Positions 11,429 to 22,264 of a DNA stretch of 64,000 nucleotides are shown here, in pieces. How positions within the stretch are numbered: position 1 is the first letter of the stretch; every line of letters starts with the position of its first letter. Source of the stretch: Stagonosporopsis chrysanthemi (Eukaryota; Ascomycota; Dothideomycetes; Pleosporales; Didymellaceae). The stretch covers positions 753-64,752 of the forward strand of contig JAFISE010000110.1 of the NCBI GenBank assembly GCA_022560025.1. Reading direction: 5' to 3'. A model generated the notes under the pieces. The model did not search any database. It was not told where the DNA came from and was given only the letters and a program-made list of their open reading frames with translations. A program made the translations under genes and the position numbers.

Positions 11429-12325
11429 ATGTCTCCGTCAGCAATTGTTTCCGAAGCCGCGTCTGTTCCTACCAATGGCTCAACGAATGTAAAACCTGAA
11501 GTTGTCGAGCAGACAGGCATCCCGCCGTATCTGTCGACGATGCCCGGCGATGACTTCGATTGGAAAGTATCGCTCAAGGACAAGGTCATTGCAATCACTG
11601 GAGCGAATCGCGGTATTGGTCTCGGTCTCGCCACCGTTTTTCTAGCGAACGACGCCGCTCAGATTTATTCTCTGGATCTGTTCGAACCCGGAGAGGAGTT
11701 CGAGGCTCTCCAGAAGGCGCACCCAAAGCGCGTCCACTACCTGAATTGCAATGTTACTTCCGAAGAGAGCGTGACCAAGGCCATTGACCAAATCGTTGCG
11801 CAGGCTGGCGCCATTCACGGCATGGTTGCCAACGCCGGCATGACAAAACACCAGCCAGCCTTGGATTTCGACAAGGCTCAGCTTGAACAGCTATTCAACC
11901 TCAATGTCTATGGCGCGTACTATTGCGCCACTGCTGCCGCGAAGAAATTCGTCGAGCTCGGTATCAAGGGCAGCATTGTCTTCACGGCCTCCATGACATC
12001 GTACCGCCCCAATCGGGCTGGGCCATCCGCGCCGTACGGCGGCACCAAGGCGGCCGTTCGCAACATGGCGCACACCCTGGCGATGGAATGGTCCAAGCAC
12101 GGCGTCCGCGTCAACAGCATCTCTCCAGGGTTCGTCAGGACGCAAATGACCTACAAGATCGAGCGCGCACCGGATTTCGCGGAGAAGATGCACTACTATG
12201 GCGGCATGCCCCGTTTGGCCGACCCCAGAGAGCTTGGTGGAGGTTACGTTTACCTGCTGAGCGACTCCGCCTCATACACGACTGGTATCGACATTCCCAT
12301 CGCGGGCATCGTCGGTGCGTGGTAG
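11429..12325 (+). CDS. Short-chain dehydrogenase/reductase (sorbose reductase / polyol dehydrogenase-like)
   Basis: NAD(P)-dependent classical SDR of 298 aa in a single exon. Visible are the cofactor motif TGANRGIG (57-64), NAG (135-137), the catalytic Ser188 in TASMTS, and Tyr203/Lys207 in YGGTK, followed by the VNSISPGFVRT segment and the usual C-terminus YTTGIDIPIAG. An N-terminal extension of ~50 residues precedes the Rossmann fold, as in fungal arabinitol dehydrogenase/sorbose reductase homologues. The start is the first ATG in the frame. It is divergent from an MFS transporter and close to a Zn2Cys6 regulator and an aldolase. Class is certain; substrate is inference from related fungal enzymes. 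Confidence 0.9.
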   Translation: MSPSAIVSEAASVPTNGSTNVKPEVVEQTGIPPYLSTMPGDDFDWKVSLKDKVIAITGANRGIGLGLATVFLANDAAQIYSLDLFEPGEEFEALQKAHPKRVHYLNCNVTSEESVTKAIDQIVAQAGAIHGMVANAGMTKHQPALDFDKAQLEQLFNLNVYGAYYCATAAAKKFVELGIKGSIVFTASMTSYRPNRAGPSAPYGGTKAAVRNMAHTLAMEWSKHGVRVNSISPGFVRTQMTYKIERAPDFAEKMHYYGGMPRLADPRELGGGYVYLLSDSASYTTGIDIPIAGIVGAW

Positions 12326-13023
12326 ATGATGTGTCGCGAAGATTTTATGCTGCATTGGGAGGAGTTTTGGTAAAGGTGGATAATCTGATTTCCCATAGTA
12401 CATGAATGTCATGCATGTCTGAAGCATATGCATGCAATAATGCCTGTGAGGTGATAACGTGCTGCTTACAAGGAATGCGCGTGTTGTGCTAGTGTGTCGC
12501 AAATTCCAGAGAGAGAAACTGCGGCACAACTTGATATGACTAAGCCACTTCTAGAATTGGCTGCCGCGATAGATGGGGCTCACGGTCTGCAAGTACTGTG
12601 TAGCCATGCGACAGCGCGTGTCCAGAAGTCCCAGTGTATCTGATCGGACACAGGCTGCAAGCTGAGCAGCTAAACCTTGCCGTGAAAGAATCGTCAAGAG
12701 TTTGCGGCTGGCTCGCTGGCGGAGGGGCGCCCGCAAGTAATAAGCCATCGTTTGCAGCCGAGCCGTCTCCGTGAAAAACCATGCATCCTTGAGTTGCACT
12801 CCGAGCCATCAGAAACGCTCCTTAGGCCGCATTGACTTCGAACGCGCATCACGTGGGTTCCGATTGTCTGCTTCCGCGAAGCTGAGTCGCTGGGATCAAA
12901 ACCGATCCTGTGTCCCCACCAAGCACGGAACTCAACAAATCAGCCCAAATACGCGTTTCCTAACCGGAAGCCAAATCTCGACCTCGAAGCGAAGTCGTCT
13001 CAGTATGCGCAGTCTTGTCAGAT
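12326..13023. other. Intergenic, no gene seen
   Basis: About 700 bp holding the SDR 3' end and the promoter of the regulator gene. No coding support in any frame. Confidence 0.6.
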
Positions 13024-15072
13024 ATGCCGGTTACACCATCAGCCGCTTCTAAATCGCGAAAGCCGCGTCCTTCTCGAGCAAGGGGTCTGAGGACAACAAC
13101 AGGCTGGTGAGTGCATATTGGTGTACGTCCACATTAGAGCAACACGCTCCCTGTGCCACTGTATTCGATGTTGCGACTGCTCAATTAGCCCTGACATTCC
13201 CGAGCTGAGCTGATTAGGCATTAGCTTGACGTGTAGAGGGCGTCGCATCAAGTGTGATGAGCAGCGACCACGCTGTGCAACATGCATCAAATCAGACAGA
13301 GAATGCCATTATGCATCACCCAATGATGCTCCGTCAAGCACAGTGACGAATGGATCAACATCACCTGCGCGAACGAGTGCATCGCCAGCACTGGCGAGGA
13401 AGTCGATCACAAGTGATACGCAGTTCGCAAATTCGCCGGAGCTTCAGTTTGACTCGCCATTGACAACCGGGAGTGTAGCCTCGATGCCCTCACCAAACTC
13501 AGCCCCATATGAGTGGTACGACTTGCTTGCTGAAGATGCTATTCAAAATGTTGCCAAGTACAATCTGAACCTGGACGTTGAGAAGCCACGCCTTCCACAC
13601 AGAGAGAGCCCGGAACGAGATGAACCAGCCGTGGGTCCTCGAATACGATCACCAGATCAAGACTACAGTAGCCAGCTAGGATCGCCACTGAACCAAGTAC
13701 CATCGCCGAACCACAGTCAAAGGCTTCCATCAATCACACATGACCATTGGAACTCTGCTGAGATCATACCTTTGACCGAAGATGAGTTGGTCCTATTTCA
13801 ACACTATATCGCCGTGGTAGGCCCAATTCTGGATCTTTGTGACCCTTCGCAACAATTCTCGACAGCAGTGCCTCGTCTGGCCGTACACAATCTGGGCTTA
13901 TTGAAGTCGTTGCTGGCCGTGGCAGCACGACATCTTGCTGCACTCAGTCAATCCTCACTCCCCCACTCCGCTAGCGACCCGCACATCGTCAATCCACTTA
14001 TCAATGTCGCCACGCAATACTACTACGAAACACTGCAATACCTGTCCCAGAACCTGAACCAAGGTAGTTACTCAAGGTCAAGAGAGATCATCTCCACTTC
14101 CCTGTTGATCAGTACCTATGAGATGTTTGATGCCGAAGGCCAGTACAACAATGGCGCATGGGAACGGCACCTGCGTGGTATCTTCTGGATTCAGCGGTCA
14201 CAAAATAACAACGGGTAAGTGACTCGTCAAACGCCACGATGCAAATGGTTTCGAAGTTCTTCCTCTTCGCACGTGACACATCCATGGCTGTGGATTCGAA
14301 TCATGGTTTACTAATACTTGCGCAGCGAATGTAAAGATCCGTTGCGAAGAGCAGCATGGTGGGCTTGGATACGCCAAGACTCGTGGGTTGCTTTTCGCGA
14401 AGGCCGTAGAGTTTTGACGATATGGAGACCGACACGGCGACTTGACGACCTAACACCAGATGAGCTCTGTCTTAGAATCATCTATATATGCGGCCGATGC
14501 GTGGACTTTGCTTCAAGCGAGTCTATCAAGAAATATGATGTCGACACTCGAATAGATCAGGCCAAGAAGCTCACCCAAGCTCTGAGCGACTGGTACAATA
14601 TCCTTGGATCATCGTTTCAGCCAATCTACAAGCCACTCTTGCCGTCACACGAGACCTTCTTTACGCCGATATGGATTCATCCGCCGTCACACGCCGCTGC
14701 AATCCAAACATACCTGTTCTCCCGGATTATTGTTGCCATCAACGAGCCTTCAGTGGGCGGAATAGATGACATGCGCAATCGGCAGCGACTTCTTGATGAA
14801 AGTGTAGACACAGTATGTGGGATTGCAAGCACGAATCAAGGCAAGGAGATTCCGAGCGCTATGATAAATGTGAGGGCTCTCTATGCAGGTAAGTACCCAA
14901 GTCCGAGTGACGTTTAATACTCACTGATCTTTGACTAGCTGGTCTTGCTGTACGAGATCCTGTGAAACAGAGCGGCATCCTCCAACTGCTAGAGGCAACA
15001 CTTGAGGTTACAAGGTTCCCACCCAAGGCCCTTCTGCAAGATCTCACAAGGCATTGGCAAGCAGAGCAATAA
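13024..15072 (+). CDS. Zn2Cys6 transcription factor
   Basis: Fungal binuclear zinc-cluster regulator, predicted 589 aa. Exons 13024-13106, 13225-14214, 14326-14888 and 14939-15072 (1770 nt, in frame). The cluster has six cysteines at C28, C31, C38, C45, C48 and C55 (CLTCRGRRIKC ... CATCIKSDREC), preceded by a basic Arg/Lys-rich tail. The first intron splits the codon of the first cysteine, a position common in this family. A Ser/Thr/Pro-rich linker follows, then a helical middle/C-terminal region (LLKSLLAVAARHLAAL; ISTYEMFDAEG; WWAWIRQDSWVAFREGRR) resembling the fungal-specific transcription factor domain 2. It sits between an MFS/SDR pair and an aldolase and is the obvious candidate to control them; that is inference. 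Confidence 0.93.
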
Positions 15073-15651
15073 CTTAGGAGGCCAAACTTTACATTTTGAC
15101 AGTCTTAACCACTTTTCACACAAGCGAAAGTCAAGCCTAGACCCTGGAATCTGGGCTTGTTGAAGTTCGACTGCCATTAGTACAACAAGTTCGCATCAGT
15201 CGGCACAAAGATTGCGCGACCTGTATGAAGACTACCTTGCCTGAATTTCAGCGGCGACACGAGGTAATGAGTACACCGGATGCAAGCGTGCTGACCCACA
15301 GCGCGTGGGGTGGCACTGCGGGGTAAACTACGAAAGGAACGATCAACCACATCTTGAATGCTGCCTCGAGACGGGGCACATTTCGCCCTCGTGGTGTTTG
15401 CTCGCATTAGCCGTGAGACCGAAAGCGAACTATTCCGCATCGGTTGTACCCGTTCCGGCTGCAGTGCCTCGACTCGAGCACCAATCGTATCCTTCAAAGA
15501 CCGCAAAACCTCCGCCGTGTGGTGGTCGGATGGCACGCCGCAGCTGTGAGGGGTGGGAGTTATGATGGTGTGAGAGCTTGCTCTCGAGCGCAAGTCATGA
15601 ACTTGAAGAATTCGTCCCACCATTTCTATCTTGACCGACTTCACGCGCAGC
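15073..15651. other. Intergenic, no gene seen
   Basis: 579 bp between the regulator and the aldolase, both on the plus strand. Open reading stretches exist on both strands but have no family or splice support. Confidence 0.6.
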
Positions 15652-16627
15652 ATGATCAATGCCAAAGACAACCGCACTTTGCGCATCTTGAACGCAGCAG
15701 CTGCAGGCAAGTACGGCATTTTGTCAGCCATCGCGTACGTACCTATGCACCAGTTGAGCAACAACCGTACTCACCCTATTCTAGTTATAATGTCGAACAA
15801 CTCACGGCCCTTGTTCGTGCTGCTGAGGCAAAGCGCTCGCCCTTGATCATCCAGCTCTTCCCCTCAACTCTTACACAACTTCCTCTGCTGACGCAGGCCG
15901 CTGCACATGCGGTGAAGACTGCGAAGGTCCCTCTATCGCTACACATCGACCATGCGCAAGACGAATCGCAAATCCGCGAGATCATCGCAACACTACCGGT
16001 TGACTCTGTCATGGTCGACATGTCGCATTACGACGAGGCCGAAAACCTTGAGAAAACAGAACGCCTCACGAAGGAGTGCCATGCGAAGGGCATTGCTGTG
16101 GAGGCCGAGAGTGGGAGGATAAATGGTGGTGAAGATGGCATTGCAGATACCGGCGATCTGGAAGGTGAGGATTTCCGTGCCTAGTGAATGGAGCCCGTGC
16201 ACATCACTAACTGCGCTGACCAGCACTATTCACATCTCCGGAAGACGTGGACAAGTTCATCGCTGTTGGTGTCGATATCCTCGCACCCTCCATTGGTAAC
16301 GTGCACGGCGACTACGGGCCCTCTGGCCCTGCGGAAGGGCAGATTCACTTCGACCGCCTCGAAGCGATTGACAAACAAATCAACAAGCGAGTGCTAGTAG
16401 CGCTGCACGGCACCAACGACTTCCCAGCCGAAGTAATGCAGAGATGCATACGGGCCGGCGCAATCAAGTTGAACGTCAACAAGCTGTTGTTGGAAGTGGG
16501 CAATGAGGTTCTCAGGAAGAATGCGGCAGACACACCGTTGGTCAAGCTGATCGACCAGCAGATTGAAGCCATTCAGGCCGAGACTGAGCGATGGATGGAC
16601 ATCTGCGGGAGCAGTGGCAAGGCGTAG
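15652..16627 (+). CDS. Class II aldolase, fructose/tagatose-bisphosphate aldolase family
   Basis: Zinc-dependent class II aldolase, predicted 288 aa from exons 15652-15734, 15785-16164 and 16224-16627. Family residues are in place: HIDH with catalytic Asp83 and zinc ligand His84, the EAESG segment with Glu134, NVHG with His182, ALHGTND with His216, and the phosphate-binding AIKLNVNK region. It is shorter than the glycolytic yeast-type class II enzyme (~360 aa) and closer in size to the bacterial GatY/KbaY/Fba subgroup. That suggests a catabolic role on a ketose phosphate or similar ketose rather than housekeeping glycolysis. It follows the Zn2Cys6 gene. Fold is confident, substrate unknown. 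Confidence 0.9.
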
Positions 16628-17217
16628 AACTCGCAGTTCGACAATAGATTGAGAATAAACTGAACAGACGTTTTGTGCAGTCGTTTCCACGCAATCTGTC
16701 TGCGTTTCTCCCCGGTCAACAAGGATGCTGACGTGACCAATGGGTGTTGCGCAGAAGCAGAACCGTGAAATTAGATTGAATGAGTGACAGATGCAGTGGC
16801 AGGATACACACTGGACCATCCACTTAGTGTCTCTCTACCATGCGGATTGTAAGAACTGCACAGCGTACGGAAGTCTGTGTCCAATGTTGAATCATTAGGA
16901 AGCTATGCCGACACTTCTGCAATGCATTCACAGCAGTATTGATATTAGACTCATGAGCGTGCTTGAATTAAATCCAGCGCAGGCAGGCGTTGATAATCTT
17001 AGCGCGTGCCGGGGAGCTTTGAAGCTCAATTGCGCTACCTACTGATACTGCATTGCGGAGTACCCCTCCCTGCCACCGCAAACTTTTCGCCGACCCAGAA
17101 ATCGCTATGAAGCTGGCATCTTCCGCCACGAAAAAAGTATACACGCCGCTCCATTGTCACGTACTCCTATATAATCGCTCGACCCTGCCAAATTTCCATC
17201 GAAAGCACATTACCTTC
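16628..17217. other. Intergenic, no protein gene seen
   Basis: 590 bp between the aldolase stop and the tRNA. Nothing else supportable. Confidence 0.6.
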
Positions 17218-17302
17218 GGTTTTGTAGTGTAGCGGTTATCACTCCGGATTCTGATCACCTCAGTATCTTCCGGCAACCCCGGTTCGATTCCGGGCAAGAC
17301 CT
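17218..17302 (+). tRNA. tRNA-Gln (CUG anticodon) with 13-nt intron
   Basis: Acceptor GGTTTTG (17218-17224) pairs with CAAGACC (17295-17301) with one G-U pair. The anticodon stem is CCGGA/TCCGG around loop TTCTGA+T, giving anticodon CTG at 17251-17253. A 13-nt intron (17255-17267) lies one base 3' of the anticodon, the standard eukaryotic position. The T arm is CCCGG TTCGATT CCGGG. The body resembles yeast tRNA-Gln. Confidence 0.93.
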
Positions 17303-17304
17303 CG

Positions 17305-17311
17305 TTTTTTT
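17305..17311 (+). terminator. RNA polymerase III T-run terminator
   Basis: Seven consecutive T residues starting three bases after the tRNA end. Confidence 0.85.
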
Positions 17312-17762
17312 CCTTCTCTTGCGATCTGGAATGCTTCATGGGGGCGTTTCGGATTGGGGACGTTTTTGCTAGTTATATGATTGGGTCATACTGCTTGAAC
17401 GTATGTCTATCTTCCTAGACCGAAATTCACGGGGTCTTTTTTATCGATGTTGGTATGTGTTGTAGCTAGCACGAAGGATGTGGGTTACGGATTTAGAAGG
17501 CCTCAAATGGAGACATTTCTCACGTCAACGATAAGCACGAAATGCCGGTGAATAGCAAATGCGTTGACGGAAGCTTGTGCGATCTACTGGGTTGAGTAGA
17601 TACTAGCCCGGCATCCTGCCTTTTGCGCTCACGAGACGCCAAGGAAAATAGAAAAAGAGCCGACTCTCTCCTCGCTCCATCCCGCGAACGAAACATAAAC
17701 CGTCTCCCTCACCTTACCCGCCGCAGCAGACCAACAATCCACCCAAAGCCGGACCCGCCATC
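17312..17762. other. Intergenic, no gene seen
   Basis: About 450 bp between the tRNA and the 3' end of the minus-strand carboxylase gene. No coding support. Confidence 0.6.
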
Positions 17763-19927
17763 CTACAACCGCGCCAGCACCTCACTCTCCACAACAGCAG
17801 CAAGCCACCCGACATCCACCTCCCCCCCCTCCTCAACCTCCAACACCCAGCTCACCCTCCCGCTCCTGCTCGACCGCACCTCAAGCTCCATCTTCATCTG
17901 CTGCACGACGCACACCACATCCCCCTCGCTCACGACATCCCCCTCGTCAACCAGCACCTCGACCAGCTTCCCCGGGAACGGAATCGCGACGTGGCTCGCG
18001 TCGCTCGGGTTGGCGCGGCGGTGCTGGCTGGTTGCTGCGGAGGCGGATGCGCTGGTCGAGGAGAGCGTGAGCGTGTAGGGTGTGCGGGATGATGCGGAGC
18101 TGAAGAGGATGTTTGCGCTGAGGGAGGTGGGGAAGTCGTTGCGCAGGAGTTTTGTGAGTTCGAGGTGGTGGGTTGGTTGGGGGTGGGGGGCGCTGCCCGG
18201 CGCGGAGAGGGTGAGGGACCAGGCGTCGCCTTTGCGGAAGAGGGGGGTTGCTGTGGTGGTGGTTGCTGAGGGTGGGGTTGTTGTGGATGGGGAGGCGCGG
18301 GTTAGGGAGGAGGAGGTGGTGGTGCTCGTGAGTTGATGGCTGGCTTGGAGGAGGGAGACTTGGTTCGTTTCCAGCCATTGTGTGTCGCAGTTGCCGTTTA
18401 GGAAATCGCGGTGGGAGACGATGGCCCGGAGGATGGGGATGTTTGTCTTCACGCCATTGATTGAAGTGTCTTGCAAGGCCCGCTGGGCCTTCCGCACTGC
18501 GCTTTCCCAAGACGGGGCAGTGATGATGAGCTTTGCAATCAGGCTGTCGAAGTCTGCTGATATGATGGCGGGCTGGCCGCCGATGAGGTGCGTGTCGACT
18601 CGAACACCATTTCCGGTGGGAAATTGGAACCCGGTAATCTTGCCGATTGAGAGAGACCAGTTGCTCTCGACGTTCTCGGCGGTGATGCGGAGTTGTATGG
18701 AGTGTGCCGGCGGAGGGTGTTCTGGAGAGCGAGGTGCAGTGGGAATGCCACAGTCTGCCAGCGACATACCCTGGGAGAGGAGAAGCTGCGCTACAACCAC
18801 GTCTGTCATCGAAATCGACTCTGTGATAGTGTGCTCGACTTGGAGACGGGGGTTGACTTCCAAGAAGTAGTACTCCTTCGTTCTCGGATTGACCAGGAAT
18901 TCGAACGTGCCAAGGGAGAAGTAGTTGACCTTGAAACATGTCAGCATACCCATCATCGCAGTCTTCAACGTCTATCCTTACATATCGAGCCATCTTCAAC
19001 GCATCCTCAATCACCCTCGCAATCAGCGCCCGGTCCTTCACAACACTAGGCGCAACCTCAACAACCTTCTGATACCTCCGCTGAACACTGCACTCCCTCT
19101 CCCAAAGATGCGTCACACCACCCGTCCCATCACCGATGATCTGGACCTCAACATGGCGAAACCCATCAACCGCCGCCCTCTCAGCGAACACCCGCTTCGA
19201 CGGACTCTCCTCCACCGCGCGCTTCACAGCCGCCGCAAGCTCATCCTCGGCCCGCACCAACCGGATGCCGCGCCCGCCCCCACCATCCACAGCTTTAATC
19301 ATAACCGGGTAGCCGCTCTGCGCCGCAAACGCGCGCACCACCTCCGCATCGCTGGTCGGCGTCTGCAACGCCGGCGACACCGGGACGTGACCTGCGCGCC
19401 CTTGTCAGCCCGAGCTCCGATCAATCTCACATACACTGCGCTGCTTTTTTGCTCTCTTGGGATCTACGCACACAGCTCAGCCAGCCTCCTCGCTTTCAGC
19501 TTGTCGCCCGTGTGGGCTAGGATGGCCCAGCCGGGGCCGACGACGACGGCGCCGGCTTGCGCCCACATGCGGTGTGCGAACGCGTCGGATTCGGAGAGGA
19601 AGCCGTAGCCGGGGTGGACGGCGTCGATGGCGTTGTTCTTCACGATTTGGACCAGGTGCTCGGTGCTCATGAAGGAGGCTGCGGAGGGGAGTTCGATGGC
19701 GTGGGTGGCGCCGGCGGCGTGGGAGGAGTCGCCGGGGATGTAGATGGCGAAGGTTTCGATGGCGAGTTCGCGGGCGGAGGAGATGATTCTGGTGGCTATC
19801 TCGCCTCTGTGAGGGGGCAGCGTGTTAGATTGTGTTTGTGTGTGGGGAGGGGTGAGAGTTCGAACCTGTTTGCGATGAGGAGGCGTTTGATGGGCCTCGA
19901 GGGCGGTCTTGTTGGTGTGTTGTCCAT
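17763..19927 (-). CDS. Acyl-CoA carboxylase alpha chain (biotin carboxylase + biotin carrier)
   Basis: Biotin-dependent carboxylase subunit (MCC/PCC alpha type) that carboxylates its own biotin using ATP and bicarbonate. Minus-strand exons 19927-19866, 19806-19472, 19391-18982 and 18929-17763 give 657 aa. Order: biotin carboxylase N-domain (RLLIANRGEIATRII; AVHPGYGFLSES), ATP-grasp (IKAVDGGGGRGIRLV; RECSVQRRYQKVVE; LEVNPRLQVEHTITE), biotin carboxylase C-domain, a low-complexity Thr/Ser linker, and a biotinyl domain with QQMKMELEV, whose Lys (~615) is the biotin site. It is slightly shorter than typical mitochondrial MCC-alpha (~700). It is head-to-head with the carboxyltransferase gene, so the two probably form one complex. 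Acyl substrate is not determined. Confidence 0.9.
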
Positions 19928-20394
19928 TGTGTTCTTCAATTGTTAATCAATGCTATGTACTGCTGTGTTCAAGATACAGCCTCCACATGAAATCCAAATG
20001 ATGTGAAGTAGACTGATTGATCGCGTCGTTGAAGCAAAGACGATGTTGTCGAGAAAGACCAACAAAGACTACCGTGGAGATCGCCTCAGTCTGGATGTAT
20101 AAAAAATCTCAAACCAGAGGACCTCCAGAGTGTCCCTCTTCCACTTGTGTCCGAGTCGCAAAGTGGTGGTTGCCGCATGGATCCGGCTAGCTCGCGCGGG
20201 GAGCTCTCTTGAGCCTCGGTAGGTACCTAATTGCCCCCAGCGCGTTCTCCAGACATCGTCGCATCGGCGGGCTAACAATCCCTCAATCCTCCCAAGCAGT
20301 ATAATGTGACTGCTCAATTACTCTGCGACAAAAGCATCGCACATCCACAGCCTCCCACCACCAGCTCTGAAATCCCTCTGCTCTTTTGCGGAAA
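19928..20394. promoter_or_regulatory. Divergent promoter region between carboxylase subunit genes
   Basis: The 467-bp spacer between two head-to-head genes for subunits of one enzyme is an expected bidirectional promoter. No specific operator was identified. Confidence 0.5.
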
Positions 20395-22204
20395 ATGGCG
20401 GGTGATAAGACGCCGCCAAAGTCTCCCGACGCCAACCACAACCACCCGTCGACAGCAACCGACCGCCTCGCCCAAGTCAGCGCACACATCGCGCCCAACA
20501 CGCCCAAGCGCCGCCGCCGCCAAGCCGAGCCAGGCCTGCCCGCCGACTACTCCGACATCCTCGAGCAACTCAACACGCTGCGCAAGATCGCGGCGACGCC
20601 GGACGCGCAGAACAGAGGCTATGTGCGGCAGAAGCAGTCGGGCAAGCTGTGGGTGCGGGAGCGGGTCGAGCAGCTGCTGGACGCGGGGAGTTTCCAAGAA
20701 GTGGGGAGCGTGAGCGGGACGGTGAAGTGGAGGCAGACGGGGCCGAGGACGGAGGAGCCGGTCGACTATGTGCCTTCGAACAATGTGCAGGGGTTTGGGC
20801 GGTTGAGGGGACGGAAGATAGTGTTTACCGCTGATGATTTCTCGATTCGGGCGGGACACGCGGATGGGGCGCTGATGGAGAAGACTGTACGTTGGATGGA
20901 TGAGATTGGTGGGTGGGAGACTGCTAACGTCCGGGCAGATATACATGGAGAAGCTTGCCATTGCGCTGAAGCTACCCATTGTGAAGCTTGTGGATGGGTC
21001 GAGTGGTGGAGGAAGCGTGACGATGATTCGCTCAATGGGCTATTCATACGTGCCACTACTTCCCTCCTTCTCGCAAGTTGTGCAGCAACTCAACTTGGGC
21101 ATTCCAAACCTCGGCGCCGTACTGGGACCAGCCATTGGTCTCGGAGCTGCAAGAGTCGTAGCTTGCCATTTCTCCGTCATGGCCGCAGATATTGGCTCGT
21201 TGTTCAACGCCGGTCCGAGCGTAGTCGCAAACGCCACGTTCGAGGAAGGCCTGTCCTTTACGGATCTTGGTGGGCCGGCGATGCACTGCACAAATGGCAC
21301 GATAGACAATCTCGCGCCAGATGAAGCGGGCTGCTTCGAGCAGCTGCGGACGGTGCTGAGCTACCTTCCGGATGTTGGAACCAAGCTGCCGCCGACAATC
21401 GAATGCGAGGATCCCATTGATCGCGTGTCCGAAAACCTCCGCTCCATCATTCCCCGTGCGAAGAACAGGATGTACAACCCCAGGGCAATCATCACCGAAG
21501 TCGTGGACCACAAGTCGTTTTTCGAGATTGGCGCACTCTGGGGCACAACCGCCATTGTTGGCCTTGCCCGGTTGGCTGGCAAGCCAGTGGGCATCGTGTC
21601 GCTGAATTGCGAAGTCAACGCCGGTGCGCTGGACGCACTGGGTTCGCAAAAGATCGCTCGCATGCTCAAGTTCCTGGATGTGTTCAACATTCCTTTAATC
21701 CAGTTTGTCGATATCCCGGGATATGCGATTGGTACCGTAGCTGAGCGAACAGCAACGATGCGCCATGGAGTCACGCTCGCAGCCACCTACTACGCAACCA
21801 CGATGCCTATCTTCAGCGTTGTTGTGCGCCGCGTGTACGGAGTAGCGGGCGGTATCATGCTTGACTGTCGTGATCCAAGGATGCGCGTTGCCTGGCCTTC
21901 CGGTCTATGGGGCTCACTGCCGTTAGAGGGCGGGATCGAGGTCGGACACTCGTTTGAGTTGAAGGAGATTGAACGCAAGGAAGGGAAGGAGAAGAGGGAC
22001 AAGAGATACAAGGAGCTAGACGATGAGTACAACAGGTTGATGAGCCCGGTGCGGACAGCTAACGCGTTTGGGATCGAGGAGATTATTGACCCAGCGCACA
22101 CACGGAGAGTGTGCTGCGAGTGGGCGGCGCATGTGTATGAGAGCTTGCTGCCGCAGAGAGTGATGGAGAGGGTAGCTGGAAAGCTCAACCCTGTATTTAC
22201 ATAG
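20395..22204 (+). CDS. Acyl-CoA carboxylase beta chain (carboxyltransferase), divergent
   Basis: Carboxyltransferase subunit, 585 aa from exons 20395-20886 and 20939-22204. It is a crotonase-fold protein with two half-domains: NNVQGFGRLRGRKIVFTADD and LVDGSSGGGSVTMIRS in the N-half; NPRAIITEVVDHKSFFEIG, GALDALGSQKIARML and FVDIPGYAIGTVAER in the C-half. It differs from textbook MCC-beta in the N-terminal oxyanion region (DGSSGGGS rather than DSGGAYLP) and from PCC-beta (DSGGARIQEG), so it may be a separate fungal subgroup. An Arg/Lys-rich N-terminus precedes the core. It pairs with the adjacent alpha subunit. With the branched-chain dehydrogenase nearby, a leucine/isoleucine-related acyl-CoA is a reasonable guess only. 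Confidence 0.87.
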
Positions 22205-22264
22205 ATGCTGACGTGTAGCTCGCCGCGATACTGCTGGCTTGGTGCGGACGGATGGGTATCATGT

